A DNA stretch of 64,000 nt from Sphingobium sp. TKS (GCF_001563265.1 NZ_CP005083.1:2917001-2981000), one strand, 5' to 3'; numbered from the stretch's first letter, positions 43,575 through 54,251 are shown. Made by a program: numbers and translations. Notes: generated by a model from the letters alone, not told the origin.

Positions 43575-44708
43575 TCAGCCGATCAAGCCGGACAGACGAT
43601 CCCAGAGACCGAAAGAGGATAAATCGTTGAATGTTACCAGCACCATCATCGCCAGCAGGACAGCCAGGCCCGAGCGATAGGCCCATTCCTGCACCTGTGG
43701 GCTGACGGGCCGCCGCTGTATCGCCTCCACCCCGTAGAACAGCAGATGACCGCCATCCAGCATGGGGATTGGCAAGAGGTTGATGAACCCCAAATTAATC
43801 GAGATGAGGGCCATGAAGAAGATGAAGCTCTCAATTCCCAGCGTCGCCGCCTGACCCGAAACCTCCGCGATCTTGAGCGGGCCGCCCAGTTCCTTGACCG
43901 ACCGGCCGCCGCCGACGATCTGGCCCAGCGTCTCGACCATGGTGCGGATGATCTGACCCGTCCGCTCGATCGCGACGACCGGCGCGCGGAACAGGCTGAC
44001 CGGCTCGATCACCGGTTCGCCGGGCGCCAGCCCCAAGCGGCCGATGCGGAATTTATTGCCGAAACCGTCATCTTCCTGAACCGCGCCGACCTTGCCCTGC
44101 TTTTCGAACAGCTTGCCCTTGCGGTCGATCACGATGGCGACGGGCTCGCCGGGGCGGATCTGCGCGAACAGGCGGATGTCGTCGAAGGTCGCCATTTCCC
44201 GCCCGTTGAGCGAGACGATGCGGTCCCCCGCGAGGATGCCGGCCGCAGCGGCCGCGCTGCCCGGCTGCACCTGTCCGGCGACGGCGGGCGTGCGGCTTTC
44301 GCCATGGACGAAGGCGAAGGTGGCCAGGATCAGGATGGCGAAGAGGAAATTGATCGCCGGTCCCGCCGCGACGATCGCCGCGCGCTGCCACAGCGGCTTG
44401 GCGGGAAAGCTCTGCGCCCGCTCAGCGGCGGGCATTTCCAGCCAGCGCGGATCGGCCTGGCTGGCGGCGTTCATGTCGCCCTTGAAGCGCACATAGCCGC
44501 CCAGGGGCAGCGCGCCGATACGCCAGCGGGTGCCGCGCTTGTCGACCCATGCCGCGATTTCCGGACCGAAGCCGATGGAAAACGCCTCCGCCTTCACGCC
44601 GCACCAGCGACCCACCAGATAGTGGCCCAGCTCATGCACGAAGACGAGCGGTCCGATGACTGCGACAAAAGCGAATATGGTCAGCAGGAAACCGGGATTC
44701 TGGATCAA
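43575..44708 (-). CDS. rseP: RIP site-2 metalloprotease RseP
   Basis: 377 residues. The zinc motif HELGH lies near residue 25 in the first helix, a PDZ domain in the middle (PGSAAAAAGILAGDRIVSLNG) and the NLLPIPMLDGGHLL motif near the C-terminus. It cleaves membrane-embedded anti-sigma factors and signal peptides. The start is a TTG at 44708 that overlaps the dxr stop by four bases; no other start retains HELGH. Confidence 0.95.
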   Translation of the reverse strand: MIQNPGFLLTIFAFVAVIGPLVFVHELGHYLVGRWCGVKAEAFSIGFGPEIAAWVDKRGTRWRIGALPLGGYVRFKGDMNAASQADPRWLEMPAAERAQSFPAKPLWQRAAIVAAGPAINFLFAILILATFAFVHGESRTPAVAGQVQPGSAAAAAGILAGDRIVSLNGREMATFDDIRLFAQIRPGEPVAIVIDRKGKLFEKQGKVGAVQEDDGFGNKFRIGRLGLAPGEPVIEPVSLFRAPVVAIERTGQIIRTMVETLGQIVGGGRSVKELGGPLKIAEVSGQAATLGIESFIFFMALISINLGFINLLPIPMLDGGHLLFYGVEAIQRRPVSPQVQEWAYRSGLAVLLAMMVLVTFNDLSSFGLWDRLSGLIG

Positions 44709-45862
44709 GCGGTCAATCTTTCCATCACTAGGCCCGCCATATTACGCGCCTGCGCATCCGCCGCCAGCACATCGTCGATCTGGCGGGGCACAGGCGCGCT
44801 ATAGCGGTTCAGGACATCCTCTACAATCATGGCGATATCAAGGAAGCCGATGGCGCCTTTAAGGAAGGCCGCCACCGCGACCTCATTGGCCGCGTTCAAT
44901 ATGGCGGGGGCCGCGCCGCCCGCCTGCGCCGCCTGTCGGGTCAGGCGCAGCGCGGGGAAGCGCAGCTCATCGGGCGCCTCGAAATCCAGCCGCCCGATCC
45001 GCGTCAGGTCCAGCGGCTGGCAGGGCGTGGCGATCCGCTCCGGCCAGGCGAGCGCATGGGCGATCGGAATGCGCATGTCGGGCGACCCGAGTTGCGCCAG
45101 GGTGGAGCGGTCGCGAAATTCGACCAGGGAGTGAATGACCGACTGCGGATGGACGAGTATCTCGATCCGGTCGAGCCCGACAGGAAAGAGATGCGCCGCC
45201 TCGATCAGTTCCAGCCCCTTGTTCATCATCGTGGCGCTGTCGACGCTGATCTTCGCGCCCATCGACCAATTGGGATGGGCGACCGCCTGCGCCGGGGTGA
45301 TGCCGCGCATCTCCTCCCGGCTGCGGGTGCGGAAGGGGCCGCCGCTGGCCGTCAATGTGATTTTTGACACATCTTCCCAACGGCTTCCGGCAAGACATTG
45401 GAATATCGCATTATGTTCGCTGTCGACCGGAAGCAGCGTCGCGCCCGACGCCGCGACCGCGTCCATCATCAGCGCGCCCGCCGACACCAGCGATTCCTTG
45501 TTCGCCAGCGCCACCGTGCCGCCCGCCTTCAGCGCCGCCATGGTCGGGCGCAGGCCCGCGCAGCCGACGATTGCGGCCATGCTCCAGTCCGCGCCCACTT
45601 GCGCGGCATCGACCAGCGCGCCCTCTCCCGCCGCCACTTCCACGCCGGAACCGCGCAGCGCGTCCTTCAACGCCTCATAATGGGCGTCATGGCCGATGAC
45701 GGCGAGTTTGGCATTGCTCTGCCGCGCAGCCGCGGCCAGACCCGCCACGTCGCTATGCGCGGTCAGCGCGACGACCTGATAGGCGTCGGGGTCGCGCTGG
45801 ACCAGATCCAGCGTCGACATGCCGACCGATCCGGTCGCGCCAAAGATCGAAATCGTCTTCAT
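44705..45862 (-). CDS. dxr: 1-deoxy-D-xylulose 5-phosphate reductoisomerase
   Basis: 385 residues. NADPH-binding GATGSVGMSTL at the N-terminus, the metal/substrate segment LLPVDSEHNAIFQCL and NWSMGAKISVDSATMMNKGLE. It makes MEP, the committed step of isoprenoid synthesis. ATG overlaps the cdsA stop by one base; the gene lies between cdsA and rseP as in most Proteobacteria. Confidence 0.98.
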   Translation of the reverse strand: MKTISIFGATGSVGMSTLDLVQRDPDAYQVVALTAHSDVAGLAAAARQSNAKLAVIGHDAHYEALKDALRGSGVEVAAGEGALVDAAQVGADWSMAAIVGCAGLRPTMAALKAGGTVALANKESLVSAGALMMDAVAASGATLLPVDSEHNAIFQCLAGSRWEDVSKITLTASGGPFRTRSREEMRGITPAQAVAHPNWSMGAKISVDSATMMNKGLELIEAAHLFPVGLDRIEILVHPQSVIHSLVEFRDRSTLAQLGSPDMRIPIAHALAWPERIATPCQPLDLTRIGRLDFEAPDELRFPALRLTRQAAQAGGAAPAILNAANEVAVAAFLKGAIGFLDIAMIVEDVLNRYSAPVPRQIDDVLAADAQARNMAGLVMERLTA

Positions 45863-46641
45863 CAGGGCAGCACCAGCATCATATAGCAGATCGCCGCCAA
45901 AGGCGCCGCCGCGACCACGCCGTCCAGCCGGTCCATCACCCCGCCATGGCCGGGAAGCAGCGTACCGCTATCCTTCACCCCTGCGCGGCGCTTCATCCAG
46001 CTTTCCAGCAGGTCGCCCAACTGCGCCGCCACCGCCAGCAGGCCGCTGGCCGCCGCGAGCTGCACCGGCAACCCGGCAAAACGATAGAGCAGGAACCCGA
46101 CGAGCAGCGCCGCCAGCACGCCGCCGCCCAGGCCCGACCAGGTCTTGGACGGGCTGATGCGCGGAGCCAGCTTTGGCCCGCCAATGGACCGGCCCGCGAA
46201 ATAAGCCCCAATATCGGTCGCCCAGACCAACGCCAGCGCCCAAAGGGTCAGCAGCAGGCCCGAAGGGTTTGGCGGCACCTGAGCGCGGAGATACAGCAAG
46301 GCCATCACCGGCACGACGATATAGGGCACGCCTAGCGCCAGCTTCACCGACCGGCCGACCAGCGCGACGAAAAAAAAGGCCGCTGCCATCAGCCCGAAAG
46401 CCAACCAGGACACCCCTGCGGCGAGCGGACAGAGAATCGCCAGCGGCACCGATATGGCGAACATGGCGAGCTTGCGGTTTTCCGGCGTGGCGCCCGTCAG
46501 ATCGCCCCACTCCCCCTGCATCAGCACGCCCGCCACGACCAGCAACAGCCAGAAGAGAAAACCGCCCGAAAACAGCGCGCCCAGCGCCACGAAAATGAGG
46601 ATGGCGCCGACGATCGCGCGCGTCCGAAGCTCGCTCGACAT
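45862..46641 (-). CDS. cdsA: phosphatidate cytidylyltransferase
   Basis: 259 residues with about seven membrane helices and the family signature near the C-terminus (LGDLLESWMKRRAGVKDSG, then HGGVMDRLDGV). It makes CDP-diacylglycerol for phospholipid synthesis, the substrate of PssA encoded at 51241. An in-frame GTG at 46650 overlaps the uppS stop (GTGA) and is a possible alternative to the ATG at 46641. Confidence 0.96.
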   Translation of the reverse strand: MSSELRTRAIVGAILIFVALGALFSGGFLFWLLLVVAGVLMQGEWGDLTGATPENRKLAMFAISVPLAILCPLAAGVSWLAFGLMAAAFFFVALVGRSVKLALGVPYIVVPVMALLYLRAQVPPNPSGLLLTLWALALVWATDIGAYFAGRSIGGPKLAPRISPSKTWSGLGGGVLAALLVGFLLYRFAGLPVQLAAASGLLAVAAQLGDLLESWMKRRAGVKDSGTLLPGHGGVMDRLDGVVAAAPLAAICYMMLVLP

Positions 46642-46646
46642 GCGTG

Positions 46647-47426
<780 letters not shown>

Positions 47427-47469
47427 CAGATGGTCGATCGCGCCATGAGGAAGGGCGGAAGATCCCGGC

Positions 47470-48027
47470 TCACTGACCGAGAATTTCCTTTTCCTTGGCC
47501 GCCGTCACCGCATCGATGTCCGCGATCGTGCTGTCGGTTAGCTTCTGGACCTCGGTTTCCAGGCGTTTGCGCTCGTCTTCGCTGATTTCGCCCTTCTTCT
47601 CGTCAGCCTTGAGGCTGTCCATGCCGTCGCGGCGTACATTGCGGACGGCGATGCGGGCGCCTTCGGCATATTTGCTGGCGAGCTTGGCCAGTTCCTTGCG
47701 GCGTTCCTCGGTCAGGTCCGGGATCGGCAGGCGCAGCGTCTGGCCATCGACGATCGGGTTGAGGCCAAGGCCCGCCGAGCGGATCGCCTTGTCGCAGGGG
47801 CCGACATTGGTCTTGTCCCACACCTGCACCGACAGCATGCGCGGTTCGGGCGCGGAAACGGTCGCCACCTGGTTGAGCGGCATGTGCGCGCCATAAACCT
47901 CGACCGTCACGGGATCGAGCAACTGGATATTGGCGCGACCGGTGCGCAGACCGGCAAGATCGCCCTTCAGCGATTCGACGGCGCCGTGCATGCGGCGTTC
48001 AAGGTCAGCCTTGTCATATTGAGCCAT
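47470..48027 (-). CDS. frr: ribosome recycling factor
   Basis: 185 residues, standard length. [20 protein letters not shown] at the N-terminus, [17 protein letters not shown], and the C-terminal KEKEILGQ are typical. It splits post-termination ribosomes with EF-G. It follows pyrH by 6 bases. Confidence 0.98.
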   Translation of the reverse strand: MAQYDKADLERRMHGAVESLKGDLAGLRTGRANIQLLDPVTVEVYGAHMPLNQVATVSAPEPRMLSVQVWDKTNVGPCDKAIRSAGLGLNPIVDGQTLRLPIPDLTEERRKELAKLASKYAEGARIAVRNVRRDGMDSLKADEKKGEISEDERKRLETEVQKLTDSTIADIDAVTAAKEKEILGQ

Positions 48028-48033
48028 TTTATT

Positions 48034-48759
48034 TCAGCGCTCCTGATTTTGCACGATCGTCGCCACACCGTCGCCGGCCAGCACCTTGGCCAGATTGCCG
48101 GTTTCGCGGATATTGAACACGACGATGGGAATATTGTTTTCGCGGCAGAGCGCAATGGCGCTCGCATCCATGACCTTGAGATTATCGTTCAGCACGCGAT
48201 CGAAGCTGATCTCTTCATAGCGCGCGGCGTCCGGTACATTTTTCGGATCGGCATTATAGATGCCATCGACGCTGGTGCCCTTGAACAGCGCGTCGCAGTT
48301 CATTTCCGCCGCACGCAGCGCCGCCGTGGTGTCGGTGGTGAAATAGGGACTGCCGGTGCCCGCCGCGAAGATGACGATCCGGCCCTTCTCCATATGCCGC
48401 ACCGCCTTGCGCCGGATATAGGGTTCGCAGACCGAGGCCATCGGAATGGCGGACTGGACGCGGGTGTCATAGCCGATCTTTTCCAGTGCATTCTGCACCG
48501 CCAGCGCGTTCATGACGGTGGCAAGCATGCCCATATAGTCCGCGCTCGCCCGGTCGAAGCCCTTGGCCGCCCCCGCCAGACCGCGGAAGATATTGCCACC
48601 GCCGACGACCACGCACAGTTCGAAACCGGCATCCTTGGCCGCCGCGATCTCCCGCGCGACCCGATCCACGGTCTCCGGCTCGATGCCGAACTGCCCCTGC
48701 CCCATCAGCACTTCGCCCGAGAGTTTCAACAAGATGCGCTTGAAGGCGGGTCGGGTCAT
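48034..48759 (-). CDS. pyrH: UMP kinase
   Basis: 241 residues of the bacterial UMP kinase family: [14 protein letters not shown] at the N-terminus, [11 protein letters not shown], and [15 protein letters not shown]. It makes UDP in pyrimidine synthesis. ATG 48759 gives the usual family start; in-frame ATGs at 48780, 48792 and 48819 would add up to 20 residues. Between tsf and frr in the normal order. Confidence 0.96.
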   Translation of the reverse strand: MTRPAFKRILLKLSGEVLMGQGQFGIEPETVDRVAREIAAAKDAGFELCVVVGGGNIFRGLAGAAKGFDRASADYMGMLATVMNALAVQNALEKIGYDTRVQSAIPMASVCEPYIRRKAVRHMEKGRIVIFAAGTGSPYFTTDTTAALRAAEMNCDALFKGTSVDGIYNADPKNVPDAARYEEISFDRVLNDNLKVMDASAIALCRENNIPIVVFNIRETGNLAKVLAGDGVATIVQNQER

Positions 48760-48808
48760 GCCGGACAATATTCCATTCATAGTCAGGCCCATTTTACCGG
48801 GCAAGGAA

Positions 48809-48838
48809 ATGGCGCGCACCTTAGGCAGTGCGCGCCAT
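48809..48838 (-). terminator. strong hairpin between tsf and pyrH
   Basis: An 11-bp perfect stem, ATGGCGCGCAC with GTGCGCGCCAT, around an eight-base loop. Only a short T tract follows on the minus strand, so partial termination is likely. The rest of the gap up to 48973 shows nothing clear. Confidence 0.55.
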
Positions 48839-48973
48839 GATGTGAAGCAGGCTTTTGGACCGCCTCTCGCTTCCTTAGCGTCCCCTCCGGGCTTGTCGAG
48901 AAACCTCAGCCTCTCAACGTCGCCCGGAACGAACGGCTTGTCAGATCAAGCTCAAGAAATCAGGCCCAGGAAA

Positions 48974-49903
48974 TCAGGCGACGCCAGCGGCAGCAGCCAC
49001 TTCAGCGGCAAAGTCGCTCGTTTCCTTCTCAATGCCTTCACCAAGCTGGAAGCGGACATAGTTCTTCAGCGTGATCGACGCGCCGGCTTCCTTCGCCGCC
49101 TTGGCGACGACATCAGCGACCGGGGTCTTGTTGTCCATCACGAAGAGCTGGCTGAGCAGCGCGTTTTCCTTGGCATATTTGGCGACCGCGCCGTCGACCA
49201 TCTTGGCGACGATTTCGGCAGGCTTGCCCGATTCGGCAGCCTTTTCAGCGGCGATGGCGCGCTCACGCTCCAGCAGGGCCGGATCGATGTCGGCAGCCGA
49301 CAGCGCCAGCGGGAAGGCCGCGGCGATGTGCATCGCGATCTGCTTGCCCAGCGGCTCCAGAACGTCAGCCGACGCATCGCCTTCCAGCGCGACCAGCACG
49401 CCGATCTTGCCCAGGCCCGGAGCAGCCGCGTTGTGGACATAGGGCACGACCACGCCCTGGCTCACTTCGACCTGGCCGATGCGGCGCAGGGTCTGGTTTT
49501 CACCGATGGTGGCGATGTTCGCGACCAGCTTTTCCGAGATGGTGCCGCCAGCCGGGTGCGCCTGCGCGCCCAGCGCTTCGGCATCGGCAACGCCGCTGTT
49601 CAGCGCGACTTCGGCAGTGGTGCGGACGAAATCCTGGAACTGGTCGTTCTTGGCGACGAAGTCGGTTTCGCTGTTCACTTCGACGGCGACGCCCTTGGTG
49701 CCGGCGACGGCAACGCCGACCAGACCTTCGGCGGCGGTGCGGCTCGACTTCTTCTGCGCGGCGGCCAGACCCTTGGCGCGCAGCCAGTCGGTTGCGGCCT
49801 CGATGTCGCCATTGGCTTCGGTGAGCGCCTTCTTGCAATCCATCATGCCCGCGCCCGAACGGTCGCGCAGTTCCTTGACGGCGGCAGCGGTAATCTCGGC
49901 CAT
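48974..49903 (-). CDS. tsf: elongation factor Ts
   Basis: 309 residues. The N-terminal [19 protein letters not shown] is the EF-Ts signature, followed by [10 protein letters not shown] and the dimerisation region. It recycles EF-Tu. Downstream of rpsB, as almost always. Confidence 0.98.
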   Translation of the reverse strand: MAEITAAAVKELRDRSGAGMMDCKKALTEANGDIEAATDWLRAKGLAAAQKKSSRTAAEGLVGVAVAGTKGVAVEVNSETDFVAKNDQFQDFVRTTAEVALNSGVADAEALGAQAHPAGGTISEKLVANIATIGENQTLRRIGQVEVSQGVVVPYVHNAAAPGLGKIGVLVALEGDASADVLEPLGKQIAMHIAAAFPLALSAADIDPALLERERAIAAEKAAESGKPAEIVAKMVDGAVAKYAKENALLSQLFVMDNKTPVADVVAKAAKEAGASITLKNYVRFQLGEGIEKETSDFAAEVAAAAGVA

Positions 49904-49939
49904 GTTTCGGCTCCTAAAGTTTAATGGTTCAAATAAGCG

Positions 49940-49971
49940 CTAGGGCGCGTTCCATTCGGAGCGCGCCCTAG
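49940..49971 (-). terminator. hairpin between rpsB and tsf
   Basis: CTAGGGCGCG pairs with CGCGCCCTAG (10 bp, extended by three further pairs). A weak T-containing tail follows on the minus strand, fitting partial termination or processing between rpsB and tsf. Confidence 0.55.
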
Positions 49972-50002
49972 CCTGTCAATCTTGCAGTTCGAAGACCGCG
50001 TC

Positions 50003-50761
50003 TCAGGCCTGAGCGACGACCTCTTCGACCTCAGGCTCGTCCAGAGCGCCCAGATCGACGCCCGAAGCCTGCTGCGCACCACGGTTGCCCTTGGTGGCGG
50101 CGGTAGCGATGGCGTCGCAATAGAGGCGGATGGCGCGGCTGGCGTCATCGTTCGCCGGAACCGGGAAGGCGATGCCGTCGGGCGAGACGTTCGAATCGAG
50201 GATCGCGACGACCGGGATGCCCAGCGTGTTGGCTTCCTTGATCGCCAGTTCTTCCTTGTTGGCGTCGATCACGAACATGACATCAGGGATGCCGTTCATG
50301 TCGCGGATGCCGCCCAGCGACAGCTCGAGCTTCTCGCGCTCGCGGGTCATCTGAAGGACTTCCTTCTTGGTGAAGCCGTGGGTGTCGCCCGACAGCTTCT
50401 CTTCCAGGGTCTTCAGACGCTTGATCGAACCGGAGATCGTCTTCCAGTTGGTGAGCATGCCGCCCAGCCAGCGGTGGTTGACGAAATGCTGGCCCGACTT
50501 GCGGGCGGCTTCAGCGATCGGATCCTGCGCCTGGCGCTTGGTGCCGACGAACAGCACCTTGCCACCCGCGGCGACGGTCGCCGACACGAAGTCCAGCGCG
50601 CGGCCGAACAGCGGCACGGTCTGCGACAGGTCAAGGATGTGGATGCCGTTGCGCTCACCGAAGATGTACGGCTTCATGCGCGGGTTCCAGCGGTGGGTCT
50701 GGTGGCCGAAATGGGCGCCAGCCTCGATCAATTGGTGCATGGTGACGACAGGGGCCGCCAT
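50003..50761 (-). CDS. rpsB: 30S ribosomal protein S2
   Basis: 252 residues. [20 protein letters not shown] near the N-terminus and [19 protein letters not shown] are the S2 signatures. Part of the small ribosomal subunit. The ATG at 50761 follows GGAAGGAG. Confidence 0.98.
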   Translation of the reverse strand: MAAPVVTMHQLIEAGAHFGHQTHRWNPRMKPYIFGERNGIHILDLSQTVPLFGRALDFVSATVAAGGKVLFVGTKRQAQDPIAEAARKSGQHFVNHRWLGGMLTNWKTISGSIKRLKTLEEKLSGDTHGFTKKEVLQMTREREKLELSLGGIRDMNGIPDVMFVIDANKEELAIKEANTLGIPVVAILDSNVSPDGIAFPVPANDDASRAIRLYCDAIATAATKGNRGAQQASGVDLGALDEPEVEEVVAQA

Positions 50762-50854
50762 AATAGTTCTCCTTCCGGTTACACCTCTGGGAATCAGGAA
50801 CTGAGCGTCACGCCGCAGCACCGGATATGTCGATTCCCATGTGGAATGGGCGCG

Positions 50855-50883
50855 CCTTTAGCCCCGCAAGAAAGCCAATGCAA
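50855..50883 (-). promoter_or_regulatory. putative rpsB promoter
   Basis: On the minus strand TTGCAT (50883-50878), 17 bases, then TAAAGG (50860-50855) inside GGGGCTAAAGG, close to the alphaproteobacterial -10 pattern GCTANA. Gives a leader of about 90 bases. Confidence 0.45.
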
Positions 50884-50888
50884 GGGGG

Positions 50889-50917
50889 TTGACTCTCCAT
50901 TTCGGATGGAACATAAG
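50889..50917 (+). promoter_or_regulatory. putative promoter of the small membrane protein gene
   Basis: TTGACT (50889-50894), 17 bases, CATAAG (50912-50917). It lies back to back with the rpsB promoter, and its -10 box is covered by the LexA box. Confidence 0.5.
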
Positions 50918-50923
50918 GAGAAC
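50909..50923 (+). promoter_or_regulatory. LexA (SOS) box
   Basis: GAAC-ATAAGGA-GAAC matches the alphaproteobacterial LexA site GAAC/GTTC-N7-GAAC/GTTC exactly. A third GAAC follows at 50929-50932. It overlaps the -10 of the putative promoter, the position expected for repression. Confidence 0.72.
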
Positions 50924-51009
50924 ATCGGGAACAAACAGCGGATTTTCGCGGTTTGCGCCGGTATAGTGAACCAAGCCGTGAAAATGGCAAGACAGAAAGT
51001 GATCTGCTT

Positions 51010-51237
51010 ATGTTCGCACTGGTCGCAGCACTTGTTTTCATCGGATCGTTCCTGCTCGCCGCAGGCACCATCATCGGCATGTTCCTGGCTTATCACGACA
51101 AGATGGTCGCCGCGCTGACCTTCGAGCCAATCCCGCAGGAAGTGCCGGTTTATCGCCTGCGGATCAGCCGCCGCCGCGCCACTCCTTCGACGCGACAGGC
51201 AGCCCCGGCCTTCACCGCAGCCGCCTTAGCCGCCTAA
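51010..51237 (+). CDS. small membrane protein, putatively SOS-regulated
   Basis: 75 residues. One hydrophobic helix (about 3-28, ALVAALVFIGSFLLAAG), then AYHDKMVAALTFEPIPQE, a VYRLRISRRR basic stretch and an Ala-rich tail. No named family is recognised. An ATG at 51010 gives a clean membrane start, though the ribosome-binding site is weak; a TTG at 50953 is in frame. The promoter is covered by a LexA box, so it should be induced by DNA damage. By analogy with SidA and DidA of Caulobacter (small SOS-linked membrane division inhibitors) it may delay division; there is no sequence similarity to prove it. It ends 3 bases before the convergent pssA stop. Confidence 0.72.
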   Translation: MFALVAALVFIGSFLLAAGTIIGMFLAYHDKMVAALTFEPIPQEVPVYRLRISRRRATPSTRQAAPAFTAAALAA

Positions 51238-51240
51238 AGG

Positions 51241-52017
51241 CTATTGTCCCTCGCTCAACCGCTGGCTGCGCACCTTGGCATAGGACATCATGCCGAAGGG
51301 GATGAGCGAGAGATAGAGGGCGCACAGGACGAGCAGCGTCAGCCAGGGATCAGTGATCAGCAGCGCCGCCAGCAGACCGGCGAGCGCGATCGCCTCCAGC
51401 CTGATCCGCTTGCGCAGGCGAAGCGCCGACCAGCTATAGGTCGCGATGTTGGAGATCATCAGGAAAGCGGTGAAAGCGGTCCAGGGCGCCACCACATACC
51501 ACTCACGGAACAGCGGCTCGCCCGTCACCAGCCAGATATAGAGCGGCACAAAGGCCAACCCCGCCCCCGCCGGAGCCGGAACGCCGGTCAGGAAACCGGC
51601 CGATTTATGCGGCTGCACGTCGGCATCGATATTGGCGTTGAAGCGTGCCAGCCGCAGCGCGCAGGAGAGCGCATGGGCGAGCGCGAAGATCCAGCCGAAT
51701 TTCGGCATGGCATAGAGCGACCAGAGATAGAGGACCAATGCGGGCGCCACGCCGAAAGCGATGGAATCCGACAGCGAGTCCAGCTCCGCGCCAAAACGGC
51801 TTTCACCCCGCAACAGCCGGGCGATGCGGCCATCCAGCCCGTCCAATACCCCGGCGATGAGGATCGAGAGTACCGCCCTCTCCCACTCCCCCGAAATGCC
51901 GTAGCGCACGCCGGTCAGGCCGAAGCATAGCGCCATCGCCGTCACGGCATTGGGCGCCACCATCCGCAGGGTGATCCCCCGGCGCAGGCCGCGCGGGATG
52001 GTTCGGCGCTGTCGCAT
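51241..52017 (-). CDS. pssA: CDP-diacylglycerol-serine O-phosphatidyltransferase
   Basis: 258 residues with about eight membrane helices. The CDP-alcohol phosphotransferase motif is complete: LDGLDGRIARLL, then GAELDSLSDSIAFG. It makes phosphatidylserine, which Psd (encoded immediately upstream, TAATG overlap) decarboxylates. Confidence 0.96.
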   Translation of the reverse strand: MRQRRTIPRGLRRGITLRMVAPNAVTAMALCFGLTGVRYGISGEWERAVLSILIAGVLDGLDGRIARLLRGESRFGAELDSLSDSIAFGVAPALVLYLWSLYAMPKFGWIFALAHALSCALRLARFNANIDADVQPHKSAGFLTGVPAPAGAGLAFVPLYIWLVTGEPLFREWYVVAPWTAFTAFLMISNIATYSWSALRLRKRIRLEAIALAGLLAALLITDPWLTLLVLCALYLSLIPFGMMSYAKVRSQRLSEGQ

Positions 52018-52751
52018 TATTGTTGAATCCCGGAAATCACGCGCATGTCGCCCATCTGGCCAAGGATCGTCTCGCCCGCCACGGTGCGCTGCCCCAGCAC
52101 CACGCGCGGCGCGGTTCCGGCGGGCAGATAGACGTCGACCCGGCTACCGAAGCGGATCAGGCCGATGCGCTGTCCGGCGGCGACCATGTCGCCAGGCTTC
52201 ACGAACGGCACGATCCGCCGCGCCACAAGGCCCGCAATCTGCGTGAAACCGATGCGCACGCCGTCATGCCGCTCGACCAATATATGCTGGCGCTCATTAT
52301 CCTCGCTCGCCTTGTCAAGATCGGCGTTCAGGAACTTGCCCGAAATATAGACCACGGACTTCACCGTGCCGCCGATCGGCGTGCGGTTGATGTGCACGTC
52401 GAACACGCTCATGAAGATCGACACGCGGATCATCGGCTGATCGCCCAGCCCGTCCGGCCCCGCCATCTCGCGCGGAGGCGGCACGCGCTGGATCAGCGTC
52501 ACCAGCCCATCGGCCGGGGCGACGATGGCGCGCTCGTCCTGCGGCACGGCGCGGACCGGATCGCGGAAAAAGGCCAGCACCCAGATCGTCACCATCACCA
52601 TCAGCCAGCCGGGAATCTCCCAGCCGACCAGGAACAGCAGCGCCGTGATAGCCGCCGCGATCAGGCCGAATTTGACGCCTTCGGGATGAATCGAGGGAAA
52701 TCGCCATTTCACATTGCCGCCCAGCGCGACGGTCAGTTCGTCATTTTCCAT
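52017..52751 (-). CDS. psd: phosphatidylserine decarboxylase proenzyme
   Basis: 244 residues of the short alphaproteobacterial type. N-terminal membrane helices (about 28-62), [13 protein letters not shown], and [11 protein letters not shown], where cleavage between Gly and Ser generates the pyruvoyl group. It makes phosphatidylethanolamine. ATG 52751; a GTG two codons upstream is possible. Confidence 0.96.
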   Translation of the reverse strand: MENDELTVALGGNVKWRFPSIHPEGVKFGLIAAAITALLFLVGWEIPGWLMVMVTIWVLAFFRDPVRAVPQDERAIVAPADGLVTLIQRVPPPREMAGPDGLGDQPMIRVSIFMSVFDVHINRTPIGGTVKSVVYISGKFLNADLDKASEDNERQHILVERHDGVRIGFTQIAGLVARRIVPFVKPGDMVAAGQRIGLIRFGSRVDVYLPAGTAPRVVLGQRTVAGETILGQMGDMRVISGIQQ

Positions 52752-52771
52752 GGGCACCGTCTTTAGGCACA

Positions 52772-52786
52772 GTCACTTGCAGTGAC
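52772..52786. promoter_or_regulatory. inverted repeat upstream of psd
   Basis: GTCACT-TGC-AGTGAC, a perfect 6-3-6 inverted repeat 20 bases upstream of psd. On the minus strand TTGTCA, 17 bases, TAAAGA could be the psd promoter, and the repeat lies inside it. Confidence 0.4.
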
Positions 52787-52805
52787 AACGTCCGATACCG
52801 TCCCA

Positions 52806-52857
52806 GGACAATGAAATGATCCTGCCTCGCAAACGCCATTGTCCAATGCACTGGACA
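52806..52857. promoter_or_regulatory. cluster of GGACA/TGTCC half-sites upstream of icd
   Basis: GGACAATG (52806-52813) and CATTGTCC (52837-52844) form one inverted repeat. TGTCCA-ATGCAC-TGGACA (52840-52857) forms another, sharing the middle half-site. Possible operator for a regulator of icd or psd. Confidence 0.4.
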
Positions 52858-52929
52858 GTTGAACATTGCCGCCGCTTTCCCTAGGGCGTTTCGCAAATTC
52901 CACCCGAACGAAGAAGGCGAACAGGCGCT

Positions 52930-54150
52930 ATGGCAAAGATCAAGGTGAAAAACCCCGTCGTGGAAATCGACGGCGACGAAATGACCCGGATCATCTGGGA
53001 ATGGATTCGTGAGCGCCTGATCCTCCCCTATCTCGACATCGACCTGAAATATTACGATCTGGGCGTCGAGAAGCGCGACGAAACCAACGACCAGATCACC
53101 ATCGATTCCGCCAACGCGATCAAGGAACATGGCGTCGGCGTGAAGTGCGCCACCATCACCCCTGACGAAGCCCGTGTCGAAGAATTCGGCCTCAAGGAAA
53201 TGTGGAAGTCGCCCAACGGCACCATCCGCAACATCCTGGGCGGCGTCGTGTTCCGCGAACCGATCGTCATCCGCAACGTGCCCCGCCTGGTGCCCGGCTG
53301 GACCGACCCGATCGTCATCGGCCGCCACGCCTTTGGCGACCAGTATCGCGCCACCGATTTCCTCGTCCCCGGCCCCGGCAAGCTGCGCATGGTGTGGGAC
53401 GGCGAAAATGGCGAGAAGATCGAGAAGGACGTCTTCAACTTCCCCAGCTCCGGCGTCGCCATGGGCATGTACAATCTGGACGATTCGATCCGCGATTTCG
53501 CCCGCGCCAGCATGAACTATGCGCTTGGCCGCGGCTGGCCGCTCTACCTGTCGACCAAGAACACCATCCTCAAGGCCTATGACGGCCGCTTCAAGGATCT
53601 GTTCCAGGAAGTGTTCGACAAGGAGTTCGCCGACCAGTTCAAGGCGGTGGGCGCCGTTTACGAACACCGCCTGATCGACGACATGGTCGCCTCCGCCCTC
53701 AAGTGGAGCGGCAAGTTCGTCTGGGCGTGCAAGAATTATGACGGCGACGTCCAGTCGGATACCGTGGCGCAGGGCTTCGGTTCGCTCGGCCTCATGACCT
53801 CCGTGCTGCTCTCGCCCGACGGCAAGACCGTCGAGGCCGAAGCCGCGCACGGCACCGTCACCCGCCACTATCGCCAGCATCAGCAGGGCAAGGCGACCTC
53901 GACCAACCCGATCGCGTCGATCTTCGCCTGGACCCAGGGCTTGGCCTATCGCGGCAAGTTCGACGAGACGCCGGAAGTCACCAAATTTGCCGAAACGCTG
54001 GAAAAGGTCTGCATCGAAACCGTCGAAAACGGCGCGATGACCAAGGATCTGGCCCTGCTGATCGGTCCGGAGCAGGCATGGATGACCACCGAGCAGTTCT
54101 TCGAGGCGATCCGCGTGAACCTCGAAACCGCCATGGGCCAGTGGAAATAA
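52930..54150 (+). CDS. icd: NADP-dependent isocitrate dehydrogenase
   Basis: 406 residues of the eukaryote-like homodimeric class common in alphaproteobacteria: [13 protein letters not shown] at the N-terminus, [14 protein letters not shown], and [17 protein letters not shown]. It makes 2-oxoglutarate and NADPH in the TCA cycle. Followed by an intrinsic terminator. Confidence 0.98.
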   Translation: MAKIKVKNPVVEIDGDEMTRIIWEWIRERLILPYLDIDLKYYDLGVEKRDETNDQITIDSANAIKEHGVGVKCATITPDEARVEEFGLKEMWKSPNGTIRNILGGVVFREPIVIRNVPRLVPGWTDPIVIGRHAFGDQYRATDFLVPGPGKLRMVWDGENGEKIEKDVFNFPSSGVAMGMYNLDDSIRDFARASMNYALGRGWPLYLSTKNTILKAYDGRFKDLFQEVFDKEFADQFKAVGAVYEHRLIDDMVASALKWSGKFVWACKNYDGDVQSDTVAQGFGSLGLMTSVLLSPDGKTVEAEAAHGTVTRHYRQHQQGKATSTNPIASIFAWTQGLAYRGKFDETPEVTKFAETLEKVCIETVENGAMTKDLALLIGPEQAWMTTEQFFEAIRVNLETAMGQWK

Positions 54151-54200
54151 TCTGGCGGAACTGATCCGCCTTTCCGCGGTTCAATACGGTAACGGAACGA

Positions 54201-54229
54201 GGCGGCGCCGCAGCACGGCGTCGCCTTTT
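54201..54229 (+). terminator. intrinsic terminator of icd
   Basis: GGCGGCGCC (54201-54209) pairs with GGCGTCGCC (54217-54225, one G-U pair), then TTTT. Confidence 0.85.
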
Positions 54230-54251
54230 CCATGAGGCCGGGAGATGCTTG

